Shown: positions 33,172 to 42,075 of the stretch, piece by piece
How the letters are laid out: every line of letters starts with the position of its first letter
Position numbering within the stretch: the first letter of the stretch is position 1
Origin: an uncultured Faecalibacterium sp.
GTDB lineage: Bacteria > Bacillota > Clostridia > Oscillospirales > Ruminococcaceae
Assembly (NCBI GenBank): GCA_934525735.1
Contig: CAKSZM010000005.1
Location: forward strand, 1-55,889
Length of the DNA stretch: 55,889 bases
Reading direction: 5' to 3'
Made by a program: the position numbers and the translations under genes
Notes under the pieces: model-generated
Database searches by the model: none
Told to the model about the DNA's origin: nothing
The model's input: only the letters and a program-made list of their open reading frames with translations

Positions 33172-34056
33172 ATGTCTTCCCCTCTTGTCAGTTTCATTAT
33201 CCCTGCTTACAACGCGCACCTGTATATTGAGCGCTGCATCCGCAGCATCTGTGCGCAGACTTACCGGAATCTCGAGATCCTCATCCTGAATGACGGTTCC
33301 ACCGATGACACCCTCGCCCTGTGCCAGCGCCTGAAGGAAGAGGATCCCCGCATCGTTCTGATCGACAAACCCAACGAAGGCGGCTATCCCACCCGCAACC
33401 GAGGCCTGCGCCTTGCACACGGAAAATACATCCAGTTTGCCGACAACGACGACTGGCTGGAGCCAACCTTTACAGAGCGGCTGGTTGCTGCCGCCGAAGC
33501 CGAACAGGCTGATCTTGTGATCGCGCCCTACTGCATGACGATCCCGCTGCGCACCGCCGACCCTGCGCAGTGCGTCAACGGCCCGTTTGAAATGCGGGAA
33601 TACTGTTTCCTGAAAGAAGGCGCCTACACGCTGGAGGCTTACGCCCGCGAGCTGATCCGCAAGCCCAATACATTTTATTTTGGCGTGATCTGGAACAAGC
33701 TCTACCGCCGCGATCTGATCGAGAAGTTCAATATCCGGTTCGTGAGCGACACATTCTGCGACGATGACTACTTCAACATCCGGTATCTCCCGTATGTGCG
33801 CAAAGCCGTCGCGATCCCGGGTGCCGGCTACTATTACTATCAGAATCCGCAGAGCATCTGCCATGTGGATCTGCGCGTCTCCGACATCGTCTATGGCCGG
33901 GCACGTCTTGTACACCGCTACGCTGCGCTGTTCCGTCAGCTCGGCCTGGAGCAGGAGATGCGCTGGCCGGTTCACCGCTCGCTCTTCCTGAACGCCGAAA
34001 GCGTTCTGCCTTCGGGCCTTGCACAGAAGCTGCAGGACGCCACCACACAGATCTGA
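33172..34056 (+). CDS. Glycosyltransferase family 2 (paralogue 3)
   Basis: 294 residues with VSFIIPAYNAHL, LILNDGSTDDT and a variant metal motif FADNDDWLEP. NEGGYPTRNRGL differs from NTGVSDTRN of the other two, so acceptor or donor may differ. IWNKLYRRDL is shared. Ribosome site AAAAAGGAG. Co-transcribed with paralogue 2 and ended by a terminator. Confidence 0.9.
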   Translation: MSSPLVSFIIPAYNAHLYIERCIRSICAQTYRNLEILILNDGSTDDTLALCQRLKEEDPRIVLIDKPNEGGYPTRNRGLRLAHGKYIQFADNDDWLEPTFTERLVAAAEAEQADLVIAPYCMTIPLRTADPAQCVNGPFEMREYCFLKEGAYTLEAYARELIRKPNTFYFGVIWNKLYRRDLIEKFNIRFVSDTFCDDDYFNIRYLPYVRKAVAIPGAGYYYYQNPQSICHVDLRVSDIVYGRARLVHRYAALFRQLGLEQEMRWPVHRSLFLNAESVLPSGLAQKLQDATTQI

Positions 34057-34076
34057 CCCCAAAACAGCAGAACAAA

Positions 34077-34133
34077 TGCCCGGTGCACTGCCGGGAGCCG
34101 TCTGGTTCCTTTGCAGCGCCCCGGGCACTTTTT
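34077..34133 (+). terminator. Terminator of the GT2 pair
   Basis: Outer stem tgcccgg / ccgggca with a long structured loop is followed by six T residues. Confidence 0.75.
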
Positions 34134-34161
34134 TATTCCGGCAAGGCCGCCGGGTCTGTTC

Positions 34162-35961
34162 TCAGCAGCCGATGGCGGCGCACTTTTCTGCCAGCCAGAC
34201 CCGCTCTTCGTCGTTCAGGTGCGGGGCAAGCTTGGTGAACACCGTGCGGTGGTAGTTGTTCAGCCAGTCGATCTCGTCGCGGTCCAGCACACCGGGCAGG
34301 ATGGGCGAGGTGGCAATGGGCACGAACATCAGCGGCTCAAAGCCGAGGAAGGTGCCGTACTGGTTGTCGGCCTTGTGCACGCAGACCAGCTCGTTCTCGA
34401 TGCGCACGCCCACGAGGTCGGTCTCATACACGCCCGGCTCGTCGGTGACCACCATGCCCGGGCGCATAAGCACAGAGTTTGTGCCGCGCAGACTGTGGGG
34501 GCCTTCGTGAACGTTGCCCACAAAGCTGACGCTGTGGCCGGTGCCGCAGCGGTAGTTGATGAGGTGACGCCACAGCGGTTCGCGGGCGATGGTATCGATC
34601 ATCTTGCACTCGCAGTAGTCCAGCCAGACCGCCTTGGCCAGGTCGATGTGGCTCTGCAGCGTCCAGGTGTAGAACCGCTTCTCGTCCTCGGTCAGCTCGC
34701 CCAGCGGATAGGTTCGGGTGATGTCGGTGGTGCCGTCCATGTAGGTGGCGCCGCTGTCCACCAGCAAAAAGCCCTTGCGCTGCAGTTCGGCGTGGTTTTC
34801 CGGGGTGGCGTGGTAGTGCATCATGGCCGCGTTGCCGCCGTAGGCTGCAATGGTGCCGAAGCTCTCCACGATGAACTTGTCAGTATTGCTGCGGTACTTG
34901 TGCAGGATCTCGTCCACGGTCAGCTCGGTCAGGGTCTCACCGGCGGCAAGGCGCTGCTCCAGCTCGATCTGGAACCGCACCATGGCCACGGCGTCCCGGA
35001 TGTGGGCTTCCTTCGTGTGCGCCAGTTCGGTGTCGTTCTTCACGCCCTTCATCATCAGCAGGGGGTCGGTGCCGTTCTTCACGGTGAGGGCAGGGTTCTG
35101 CTCCAGCACCTGATACACGGCGTAGTTGACAGTGGATGCCTCGGCCAGCACGGTCTGCGGCTCGGTCTCGGCTGCCATGAAGTCCAGCACGGCATCATAC
35201 TCAGCCAGTGTCACACCGTTGGCGGCAAGCTCCGCCTTTGCTTCCGGGGTGACACGGGCGGTGTTGATGAACAGCACAGCCCGGTCCGGGGTGACGTAGC
35301 AGTAGGCCATAGCATAGGGGGTGCACTCGATGTCCATGGCGCGGAGGTTCAGCAGCCACGCGAGGTTATCCAGCTTGCCCACGAACTGCGCCGTGCAGCC
35401 CTGCTCCTTGAGCTTTGCGCGCAGCTGGTCCAGCTTTTCGGCAGGGGAGAAGCCCGCATATTCCTTCGGCAGGATCCATGCCGGGGTGTCCGGCAGGGCG
35501 GGGCGGCCCTCGGTCCACAGCTCGTCCTCGAGGTTCAGCGTCTTGATCGCACCGTGCTTCGGCTCCAGTGCCTTTTTCAGGCCGTTGACAAGGGCCGTGT
35601 TGGCGGTCAGGCCGCACAGGCCCAGCGTTTCGCCCTCGCCGAGGACGCGCGCGCAGTACTCTTCCACGGTGGGCACGCCCGGCTCGCCGATGCGCATCAA
35701 TTGGATCTCGGTGCCCGCGATCTCCTTTTCGGCCTGCACGAAGTACCGGCCGTCCGCCCACAGGGCACTCTCGGTGCGGGTGACAACGAAGTTGGAGTTC
35801 TCACCGTGAAAGCCCGAGAAGTAGGTCAGGCTGGTGTAGTGGTAGGGCAGGTACTCACTGGCGTGGGGGTCACCCACAGGGATGAGATAAACGGCCACGC
35901 CGTTTGCGGCCATGGCCTCGCGCAGAGCGGCAAGCCGCTCGGAAACGGTATTCATACTCAT
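34162..35961 (-). CDS. pepP: Xaa-Pro aminopeptidase (M24B)
   Basis: 599 residues, the three-domain form also known from eukaryotic aminopeptidase P. Two creatinase-like N-terminal domains precede a pita-bread catalytic domain whose metal ligands are visible: LVDSGATYMDGTTDITR (two Asp), GTGHSVSF (His), DEPGVYE (Glu) and IENELVCV (Glu). It releases the N-terminal residue from peptides with proline second. The start MSMNTVSER at 35961 follows AGAAAGAAG; the frame extends much further upstream only because it reads the antisense of the next gene. Confidence 0.93.
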   Translation of the reverse strand: MSMNTVSERLAALREAMAANGVAVYLIPVGDPHASEYLPYHYTSLTYFSGFHGENSNFVVTRTESALWADGRYFVQAEKEIAGTEIQLMRIGEPGVPTVEEYCARVLGEGETLGLCGLTANTALVNGLKKALEPKHGAIKTLNLEDELWTEGRPALPDTPAWILPKEYAGFSPAEKLDQLRAKLKEQGCTAQFVGKLDNLAWLLNLRAMDIECTPYAMAYCYVTPDRAVLFINTARVTPEAKAELAANGVTLAEYDAVLDFMAAETEPQTVLAEASTVNYAVYQVLEQNPALTVKNGTDPLLMMKGVKNDTELAHTKEAHIRDAVAMVRFQIELEQRLAAGETLTELTVDEILHKYRSNTDKFIVESFGTIAAYGGNAAMMHYHATPENHAELQRKGFLLVDSGATYMDGTTDITRTYPLGELTEDEKRFYTWTLQSHIDLAKAVWLDYCECKMIDTIAREPLWRHLINYRCGTGHSVSFVGNVHEGPHSLRGTNSVLMRPGMVVTDEPGVYETDLVGVRIENELVCVHKADNQYGTFLGFEPLMFVPIATSPILPGVLDRDEIDWLNNYHRTVFTKLAPHLNDEERVWLAEKCAAIGC

Positions 35962-36016
35962 GTTGTTCTTCTTTCTGCCGGAAAAACGCCCGGCGGCGGT
36001 GATTTTTGCTGGCTTT

Positions 36017-36045
36017 ATTGTATCATTCCCCGGGAAAGATTGCAA
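36017..36045 (-). promoter_or_regulatory. Promoter of pepP
   Basis: On the minus strand TTGCAA (36040-36045), a 17-base spacer and TACAAT (36017-36022). Confidence 0.65.
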
Positions 36046-36135
36046 TGCGGGAGCCTTCCGGCCCGAAAACGCAACCAAATTGCAAAAAATGTTACAATTT
36101 TTTCTTGAAAAAGGGCGTTTTCCCATTGACAGACT

Positions 36136-36144
36136 TGTTATAAT
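36136..36144 (+). promoter_or_regulatory. Extended -10 of the CobW GTPase operon
   Basis: TGTTATAAT is a full extended -10. The region just upstream is AT-rich and includes AAATTG...CAATTT (around 36077-36100), an inverted repeat that could bind a metal-responsive repressor; that is speculative. Confidence 0.5.
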
Positions 36145-36213
36145 AGGAGTGTAAGATTTTTGAGCCAGCACTCTGCGGCTCTGTGTGCTACAAAAGAAAG
36201 AGGCATTTGAATC

Positions 36214-37410
36214 ATGACCAAAATCGATATTTTCTCCGGTTTCCTTGGTGCCGGTAAAACGACCCTGATCAAGAAGCTGATCAAAGAGGCTTTCGCAGGC
36301 CAGCAGGTGGTGCTGATCGAGAACGAGTTCGGCGAGATCGGCATTGACGGCGGCTTTCTGAAGGAGTCCGGCATCCAGATCAACGAGCTGAACGCCGGCT
36401 GCATCTGCTGCTCTCTGGTGGGCGATTTCCGCACCGCCCTGCAGCAGGTGGTGGAGCAGTACCACCCCGACCGCATCGTCATCGAGCCCTCCGGCGTGGG
36501 CAAGCTGAGCGACGTGACCCGCGCTGTGGAAGGCGTGGCCGAGCATCTGGATGTGCAGCTGAACAGCTTTGTCACCGTGGCCGACGTGAACAAGGTCAAG
36601 ATGTATATGAAGAACTTCGGCGAGTTCTACGATGACCAGATCAGCCATGCAAGCTGCATCCTGCTCAGCCGCACCCAGACCGCCAGCGAGGAAAAGATCG
36701 CCGCTGCCGTGGCCATGCTGCGCGAGAAGAACCCCACCGCCACCATCGTTACCACCGCATGGGACGAGCTGACCGGCGAGCAGATCCTGAAGGCCATGTC
36801 CACCAAGGATGACTTCAAGGCAGAGCTGATCGCCATGGCTGCCAAGGCGAACGAAGAGCACGCCCACGAGGACGAGGATGAGCACGAACATCATCACCAC
36901 GATCACGACGAAGATCATGACCACGATGATCATTGCTGCTGCGGCCACCACCATGACCACGACGATGATGACGACGAGGACGAGCACGAACATCACCATG
37001 ATCATGACCACGATGGCCATTGCTGCTGCGGCCACCACCATGACCATGATGATGACGAAGAGGGCCATGAGCATCACCACGAGCACGGCGACCATTGCGG
37101 CTGCGGCCATCATCACCATCATCATGACCACGACGCCGACGAGGTGTTCACCAGCTGGGGCGTCGAGACGGCCCGCAAGTTCACCAAGGCCGAAGTGGAG
37201 CACGCTCTCACCGAGCTGGACACCGGCAATTACGGCATGATTCTGCGCAGCAAGGGCATCGTGGACGGCGGCGCCGACGGCTGGCTGGAGTTCGACTATG
37301 TGCCCGGCGAGTGGGAAGTGCGCACCCGCAGCGCTGATGTGGGCGGCAAACTGGTGGTCATCGGCTCCAAGCTGAACGAGAAGGCCATTGCAGAGCTGTT
37401 CGGCTGCTGA
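36214..37410 (+). CDS. CobW/COG0523 metallochaperone GTPase with His/Cys-rich insert
   Basis: 398 residues. GTPase motifs: Walker A SGFLGAGKTT, VLIENEFGEIGID, metal-binding CICC (CxCC class) and EPSGVGKL as the Walker B-like site. A metal-rich insert lies at about residues 218-308, with three units of the form D-D/G-H-C-C/G-C-G-HHH, interspersed with Asp/Glu. A CobW C-terminal domain follows (VETARKFTKAEVEHAL...GWLEFDYVPGEWEVR). The family delivers Zn, Ni or Co using GTP. The insert could buffer many metal ions. It is followed after 34 bases by a second GTPase. Confidence 0.9.
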   Translation: MTKIDIFSGFLGAGKTTLIKKLIKEAFAGQQVVLIENEFGEIGIDGGFLKESGIQINELNAGCICCSLVGDFRTALQQVVEQYHPDRIVIEPSGVGKLSDVTRAVEGVAEHLDVQLNSFVTVADVNKVKMYMKNFGEFYDDQISHASCILLSRTQTASEEKIAAAVAMLREKNPTATIVTTAWDELTGEQILKAMSTKDDFKAELIAMAAKANEEHAHEDEDEHEHHHHDHDEDHDHDDHCCCGHHHDHDDDDDEDEHEHHHDHDHDGHCCCGHHHDHDDDEEGHEHHHEHGDHCGCGHHHHHHDHDADEVFTSWGVETARKFTKAEVEHALTELDTGNYGMILRSKGIVDGGADGWLEFDYVPGEWEVRTRSADVGGKLVVIGSKLNEKAIAELFGC

Positions 37411-37444
37411 TACCGTGTGAAATAAGAAGGAGAAACCATACCTT

Positions 37445-38407
37445 ATGGCAAAAGAAATTCCGGTCTACCTGTTTGTGGGCTTCCTCGAGAGCGGCAAGAC
37501 CAAGTTCATTCAGGAGACCTTTGAAGACCCCAACTTCGACTCCGGCGACAAGACCCTGCTGCTGATCTGCGAAGAGGGCGAAGAAGAGTATAACCCCAAG
37601 AAATTCGCCTTCCCCGGCGTGACCGTCAAGGTCATTGAAGACAAGGCCGAGCTGAACCCGCAGAATCTGGCAAAGCTGGAAAAGGAAGCCGACGCAGGCC
37701 GCGTAGTCATCGAGTACAACGGCATGTGGCTGCTGCAGGATCTGGCCGAGGCTCTGCCCGAAAGCTGGATCGTCTACCAGTGCATCGCCACCGCCGACGG
37801 CACCACCGCCCTGACCTATGCCCGCGACAACTCCATGCGCAGCCTGCTGCTGGACAAGATCGCCCGCAGCGAGCTGATCGTGTTCAACCGCGCCGAGGCC
37901 GTGAACAACGACGCAGCCCGTCAGGAGCTGCACAAGCTGGTGCGTCAGGCATCCCGCAAGTGCGACATCGCCTATGAGTTCGCCGACGGCAGCGTGGCCT
38001 ACGACGACATCCCCGACCCGCTGCCCTTTGATCTGGACAAGCCCGTTGTGGAGATCGGCGACGACGATTTCGGCATCTGGTACATGGACTGCCAGGACGA
38101 GCCGCAGAAGTATACCGGCAAGACTGTGAAGTTCCTGGCACAGGTGTGCCAGACCAACCGCGCCGGCAAGAACAGCTTTGTGCCCGGCCGTTTCGCCATG
38201 ACCTGCTGCGTGCAGGACATCCAGTTCGTGGGCTTCCCCTGCAGCTACGACGGCTACAAGGCGCTGGAGCAGCGTGCATGGGTGCGCGTGACCGCAAAGG
38301 TCAACTACAAGTTCCACAACATCTACCGCGGCAAAGGCCCGGTGCTGACCGCCATCTCGGTGGAGCCTGCCGAAAAGCCGCTGAACGATGTGGTAACATT
38401 CTCTTAA
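37445..38407 (+). CDS. CobW-like GTPase fused to DUF1980/TIGR03943-type domain
   Basis: 320 residues. The N-terminal P-loop is VYLFVGFLESGKTKF, a CobW/P47K variant. There is no CxCC motif; WSIVY-type strands and IVFNRAEAVNND fit the G-domain. The C-terminal ~120 residues (YTGKTVKFLAQV, VPGRFAMTCCVQDIQFVGFPC, AWVRVTAKVNY) look like the domain of TIGR03943 proteins, which in Firmicutes pair with permeases of metal-related loci. Partner of the upstream GTPase; probable role in metal handling. No permease is nearby. Confidence 0.8.
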   Translation: MAKEIPVYLFVGFLESGKTKFIQETFEDPNFDSGDKTLLLICEEGEEEYNPKKFAFPGVTVKVIEDKAELNPQNLAKLEKEADAGRVVIEYNGMWLLQDLAEALPESWIVYQCIATADGTTALTYARDNSMRSLLLDKIARSELIVFNRAEAVNNDAARQELHKLVRQASRKCDIAYEFADGSVAYDDIPDPLPFDLDKPVVEIGDDDFGIWYMDCQDEPQKYTGKTVKFLAQVCQTNRAGKNSFVPGRFAMTCCVQDIQFVGFPCSYDGYKALEQRAWVRVTAKVNYKFHNIYRGKGPVLTAISVEPAEKPLNDVVTFS

Positions 38408-38432
38408 CCCGAAATTTCAAGGAGGTTCCGGC

Positions 38433-38897
38433 ATGAAAACACTGTTCCGTATCCTTGGCACGGCCGCTGCTGTGGCCGTTACCGGCGCTGCCATCGTGGC
38501 GCTGGACAAGATCCTGAACCAGAAAGACCCGCTCCACGTGGAGGAGGTCGAGTTCCCCGAAGAGGCCGAGCAGGACGCCGACGAGGCGGAAAAGGCTGCC
38601 GAAGCCTACACCGAGGGCGAAGCAAAGGCAGAGCAGCCCGCTGAGGCCGAAGCTGCTGCGCCGGAAACTCCCGCTGAACCGGAAGCTCCCGCACAGCCCG
38701 CCCCCGAAGAAGCCGCCCCGGCTGCAGAAGCACCTGCCGCCGAAGCCCCGGCTTACGACCCGGAGGCTCCGAACCCCAACCCCGTTGAGGCCGGCCCTGC
38801 CGTTGCCCCGAAGGACGAGAACGGCAAGTTCGACGCCACCAAGATCGCTGATGCCAGCGATTTCGGCGACTGGGAAGAACAGGGCTGCAAGGGCTGA
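38433..38897 (+). CDS. Membrane-anchored Ala/Glu/Pro-rich protein
   Basis: 154 residues. One N-terminal hydrophobic segment (about 5-25) without lipobox precedes a long acidic low-complexity region of Glu-Ala-Pro repeats and a short conserved-looking end (DENGKFDATKIADASDFGDWEEQGC). It is probably anchored in the membrane with a flexible tail; side unknown. Function unknown. AAGGAGG ribosome site, 25 bases after the GTPase gene, so likely the third gene of that operon. Confidence 0.7.
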   Translation: MKTLFRILGTAAAVAVTGAAIVALDKILNQKDPLHVEEVEFPEEAEQDADEAEKAAEAYTEGEAKAEQPAEAEAAAPETPAEPEAPAQPAPEEAAPAAEAPAAEAPAYDPEAPNPNPVEAGPAVAPKDENGKFDATKIADASDFGDWEEQGCKG

Positions 38898-38912
38898 TTT
38901 TTCCGTAACAGC

Positions 38913-38945
38913 AAAGAGGACGATGCGCGCTGCATCGTCCTCTTT
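38913..38945. terminator. Bidirectional terminator GTPase operon / Crp-Fnr
   Basis: 14-bp perfect stem (aaagaggacgatgc / gcatcgtcctcttt) followed by T5. Confidence 0.92.
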
Positions 38946-38949
38946 TTAT

Positions 38950-39639
38950 TTATTGTCCCCGCGCCAGCTGCTGCAGCTTTTTCTTATCCAGCACCTGCAC
39001 GCCGCCCCGGAACAGCCGCACCCAGCCCTCCTGCGCGAAGTATTTGAGCATCCGGCTCACCACCTCGCGGGCGGAGCCCATGTACCGCGCGATCTGGTCG
39101 TGGGTCATGCGCACCTCGTCGCCGCCGGTCTTGGCCAGCTCATCGGAGAGAAAGATGGCCAGCCGCCGGTCGGCGCTCATGAACAATACCTGCTGCATCG
39201 TCCACATGCTGTCCGAGAAGCGCTCGGCCGTCATCTGGTAGGCGTAGCAGCGTACATACACGTTCTGCTGCATCAGCCTGCGGAAGATGCCTGCGCTGAT
39301 GCACAGCGCTTCGGTGTCCTCTTCGGCATCAATGTACAGGTCGATGTTCACCGAGTCCATCACGCAGGAAGCGGACAGAATGCACACCTCCCCGCCGAAC
39401 AGCCGGTACAGGGTCACGTCCCGGCCGTCTTCCGAGAGCAGGTAAGCCCGCAGCTGCCCCGACCGCAGCAGCAGGATGCCCACGCAGCTTTCCAGCGGGC
39501 TGTGCACCCGGTCTCCCTTTGCATATTTCACCGGCCGGGTGTACCGGCAGAGCATCTCCTGTTCTTCAGCCGTCAGCTGCTCCCAGAAGGGGAACGCACA
39601 GGCCAGACACCCGCGGTGCTCATTGGTTTTCTCCGGCAT
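38950..39639 (-). CDS. Crp/Fnr-family transcriptional regulator
   Basis: 229 residues. An N-terminal cyclic nucleotide-binding-like beta roll (YAKGDRVHSP..GILLLRSGQLRAYLLSEDGRDVTLYRLFGG) leads to a C-terminal winged helix (MTHDQIARYMGSAREVVSRMLKYF). The N-terminal GCLACAFPFW has a CxxC that, with further cysteines, could make it redox- or Fe-S-responsive, but the full FNR cysteine set is not evident. The ATG at 39639 is preferred to a GTG at 39648 because GGAAAGGG lies 8 bases away. It is 5 bases downstream of the flavoprotein gene, suggesting redox control. Confidence 0.88.
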   Translation of the reverse strand: MPEKTNEHRGCLACAFPFWEQLTAEEQEMLCRYTRPVKYAKGDRVHSPLESCVGILLLRSGQLRAYLLSEDGRDVTLYRLFGGEVCILSASCVMDSVNIDLYIDAEEDTEALCISAGIFRRLMQQNVYVRCYAYQMTAERFSDSMWTMQQVLFMSADRRLAIFLSDELAKTGGDEVRMTHDQIARYMGSAREVVSRMLKYFAQEGWVRLFRGGVQVLDKKKLQQLARGQ

Positions 39640-39644
39640 ATGCT

Positions 39645-40502
39645 TCACCCTTTCCGCAGGGCCTTGACCGCTTCGGTGGCGGCCAGCGCGCCCTCGTATA
39701 CGGCCTTTGCCACCTGCAGCAGCCCACCGGTACAGTCACCCGCTGCATACAGGCCGGGCACGGTGGTCTGCATCTTCTCATCCACCACGATGCGGCTGCC
39801 GTCCACTTCGGCACCGAGCTTCCGGGCCAGTGCCGTACTGCCCGCCACGCCCAGCGCCACGAACACGCCGCTCACCGCCAACGGTGCGCCGCCGGACAGC
39901 TGCACACCGGTGACGGCCTTCTCGCCCAGAACGGCCTCCACCTTCTGCGGGAGCACCTTCACCTCCGGCGGGAACTGCGCCGTCAGCGGTGCGCCGTTCG
40001 TCAGCAGGGTGACGCTCTTCACCACCGGCAAAAGCGCCTGCACCTCGTGCAGGGCGTACTCGCCGCTGCCCAGCACCGCCACGTCCTTTCCCCGGTAGAA
40101 AAAGGCGTCGCAGGCGGCGCAATAGCTGACGCCGTGGCCTTCCAGCCCGGCAAGACCCGGGATGCGCGGCGCCGCACGGGAAGCGCCTGTAGCAAGGATG
40201 ACTGCATCCGCCGGGTAATCTCCGCCCAGCGTTTCTACTGTGAGTTGATCGGTATAGGTCAGGCCCACCGCCTCGGCAGCGACGAACTTCGCGCCCAGCC
40301 GCTTTGCGTTTTCGATGCTGCGGCGCTCCAGCTCGGTGCCGGAGACCGGCTGGGCAAAGCCGTAATAGTTTTCGATTTTTTCGGCGCGGTCCAGCGCGCA
40401 GGGACCTTTGGTCAGCACGGTGGTATCCGCGCCGGCGCGGACGGCGTACAGCGCGGCGGACACGCCCGCCGGGCCGGAACCGATGATGATGATTCTGGGC
40501 AT
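39645..40502 (-). CDS. Thioredoxin-reductase-like flavoprotein
   Basis: 285 residues. FAD-binding IIIIGSGPAGVSAAL, redox-active CAACDAFF, NAD(P)-side LGSGEYALHEV (the usual GGGDSA is altered) and VPGLYAAGDCTGG. Slightly short for TrxB (~310) and divergent at the NADPH motif. It may reduce a thioredoxin-like partner or use another donor. First gene of a two-gene operon with a Crp/Fnr regulator. AAAGGAG ribosome site. Confidence 0.87.
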   Translation of the reverse strand: MPRIIIIGSGPAGVSAALYAVRAGADTTVLTKGPCALDRAEKIENYYGFAQPVSGTELERRSIENAKRLGAKFVAAEAVGLTYTDQLTVETLGGDYPADAVILATGASRAAPRIPGLAGLEGHGVSYCAACDAFFYRGKDVAVLGSGEYALHEVQALLPVVKSVTLLTNGAPLTAQFPPEVKVLPQKVEAVLGEKAVTGVQLSGGAPLAVSGVFVALGVAGSTALARKLGAEVDGSRIVVDEKMQTTVPGLYAAGDCTGGLLQVAKAVYEGALAATEAVKALRKG

Positions 40503-41021
40503 AATTCTTCTCCTTTGCAGGTCAACGATTCAGAATAGCCTCCGCGTTCGCTCTGGCTATTTTCAGCGGAAAATGGCATCTGTCACACCGTTCCCCTCAT
40601 CAGTCAGGACGAGAAGCTTTATCATCCTTCCCAAAAGCCCGCCCATCTGAAAAGCTGTCGCGCAGCGACTTCAAACCGGCGGAAGCCGAAAATGCGGTAA
40701 AGAGATCTTCACGCCGAACAGGCGTGAAAATCCAGTATTTTCGGCTGGAGCCTGCCTCTTCAGGGTTAAAAGGGGCGAGCAGCCCCTTTTTCGTTGCGGG
40801 GAGAGGGGAGTCCAGAGGGTGAGAGGGAGAGTCGAAACACCCCGCTCACCCTCTGGCCCAGCGGAGCGACCCTTTTCTTCTAGTATACTCTCTTTTCTCC
40901 CCGATTTCTGTGACCCGGTCGCAAAAATCAAATTTTTGTCGGCATCTGCCACTTTTCAGGCGAAAAAGAGTATGTTATACTGTTTCAGTCCACTGAATTT
41001 TCTGCCACGGAGGCTTATTTT
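40503..41021. repeat. Intergenic region with palindromic repeats
   Basis: 519 bases with no credible gene. Hairpins: ttcacgcc/ggcgtgaa near 40709-40728, aaaaggggc/gcccctttt (40768-40790) and ccagagggtgag (40812-40823) / ctcaccctctgg (40845-40856). The last looks like a mobile palindromic repeat unit. A -10 TATACT near 40977-40982, with TTTCAG 16 bases upstream, fits the asparaginase promoter. Confidence 0.65.
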
Positions 41022-42029
41022 ATGGCCAAACAACGTATCCTTTTCATCACCACCGGCGGCACCATCGCCAGTGTGCGCACCCAGCAGGGCCTGAAACCGG
41101 TGCTCACCAGCGAAGAGCTGCTGGCGCATCTGCCCGAGCTGAACGACCTGTGCATCCCCGAAACGCTGGCGCTGTGCAGCATCGACAGCACCGACCTCGG
41201 CCCTGAACACTGGCTCATGATGGCCAAGGCCGTGCAGGAGAATTACGCCCTGTACGATGGCTTCATCATCTGCCACGGCACCGATACGCTGGCCTACTCG
41301 GCTGCGGCGCTGTCCTACCTGATCCAGAACGCCGACAAGCCCATCATCCTCACCGGTGCCCAGCAGCCCATCTCCAACGAGATCACCGATGCCAAGAAAA
41401 ACCTGCGAGACAGCGTGATCTGTGCGCTGGATCAGGGCAGCCGGGGCGTCATGGTGGTGTTCGGCGGGCACGTCATCGCCGGCACCCGCGCCAAGAAGAA
41501 CAAGACCATCAGCTACGACGCCTTTGCTTCGGTCAACTTCCCGGAGCTGGCGCTGGTGCAGGGCGACCGTCTGGTGCGGTATATCCCGTCGCCGTGGCCC
41601 ACCGGCCCGGTGGAGTTCGGCCGGACGCTGGACCCGAAGATCTTCCTGCTCAAACTGACCCCGGCCACCGATGCTGCCCTCATCCCGGAGATTTTCCGCC
41701 TGTACGACTGCGTCATCGTGGAAAGCTTCGGTGTAGGCGGCATCCCGCAGCAGCTGATGGACGCCTTCGCCGAGGGTCTGGGCGACTACGACAAAACCCA
41801 CAAGGTGCTCATCATGACCACGCAGGTCACCTACGAGGGCAGCGATGTGGGCGTGTACGAAGTGGGCAAGCGGGTCAAGAACCGCTTCCGCTTCCTCGAG
41901 GCCCACGACATGACCATTGAGGCCGTGGTCACCAAGAGCATGTGGCTGCTGGCGCAGAACTGCGACAGCTTCGACCAGCTGCAGCAGCGGTTCTACCGTC
42001 AGATCAACTTCGACACCTTCTATCACTGA
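41022..42029 (+). CDS. ansA: Type I L-asparaginase
   Basis: 335 residues. Asparaginase signatures are FITTGGTIAS with nucleophile Thr14, and CHGTDTLAYSA with the second threonine; TGAQQPI and SFGVGGIP follow. No signal peptide, so the cytoplasmic low-affinity type. It hydrolyses asparagine to aspartate and ammonia. Monocistronic, with promoter and terminator of its own. Confidence 0.93.
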   Translation: MAKQRILFITTGGTIASVRTQQGLKPVLTSEELLAHLPELNDLCIPETLALCSIDSTDLGPEHWLMMAKAVQENYALYDGFIICHGTDTLAYSAAALSYLIQNADKPIILTGAQQPISNEITDAKKNLRDSVICALDQGSRGVMVVFGGHVIAGTRAKKNKTISYDAFASVNFPELALVQGDRLVRYIPSPWPTGPVEFGRTLDPKIFLLKLTPATDAALIPEIFRLYDCVIVESFGVGGIPQQLMDAFAEGLGDYDKTHKVLIMTTQVTYEGSDVGVYEVGKRVKNRFRFLEAHDMTIEAVVTKSMWLLAQNCDSFDQLQQRFYRQINFDTFYH

Positions 42030-42041
42030 GCATCGATCAGC

Positions 42042-42074
42042 AAAAAGGACGCGGCAGACGCCGCGTCCTTTTTT
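42042..42074. terminator. Bidirectional terminator ansA / azlD
   Basis: 13-bp perfect stem (aaaaaggacgcgg / ccgcgtccttttt) followed by T residues between convergent genes. Confidence 0.92.
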
Positions 42075-42075
42075 G

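Noticed and set aside
36868..37140. Repeats that might be taken for a CRISPR array or minisatellite
   Set aside because: They are in frame inside a gene and encode the His/Cys metal-binding units; there are no unique spacers of constant size.
35962..37203. N-terminal extension of pepP of about 400 codons (Met/Val/Ala-rich)
   Set aside because: It is the antisense of the His/Asp-rich CobW insert; the pepP start with promoter at 35961 explains the gene.
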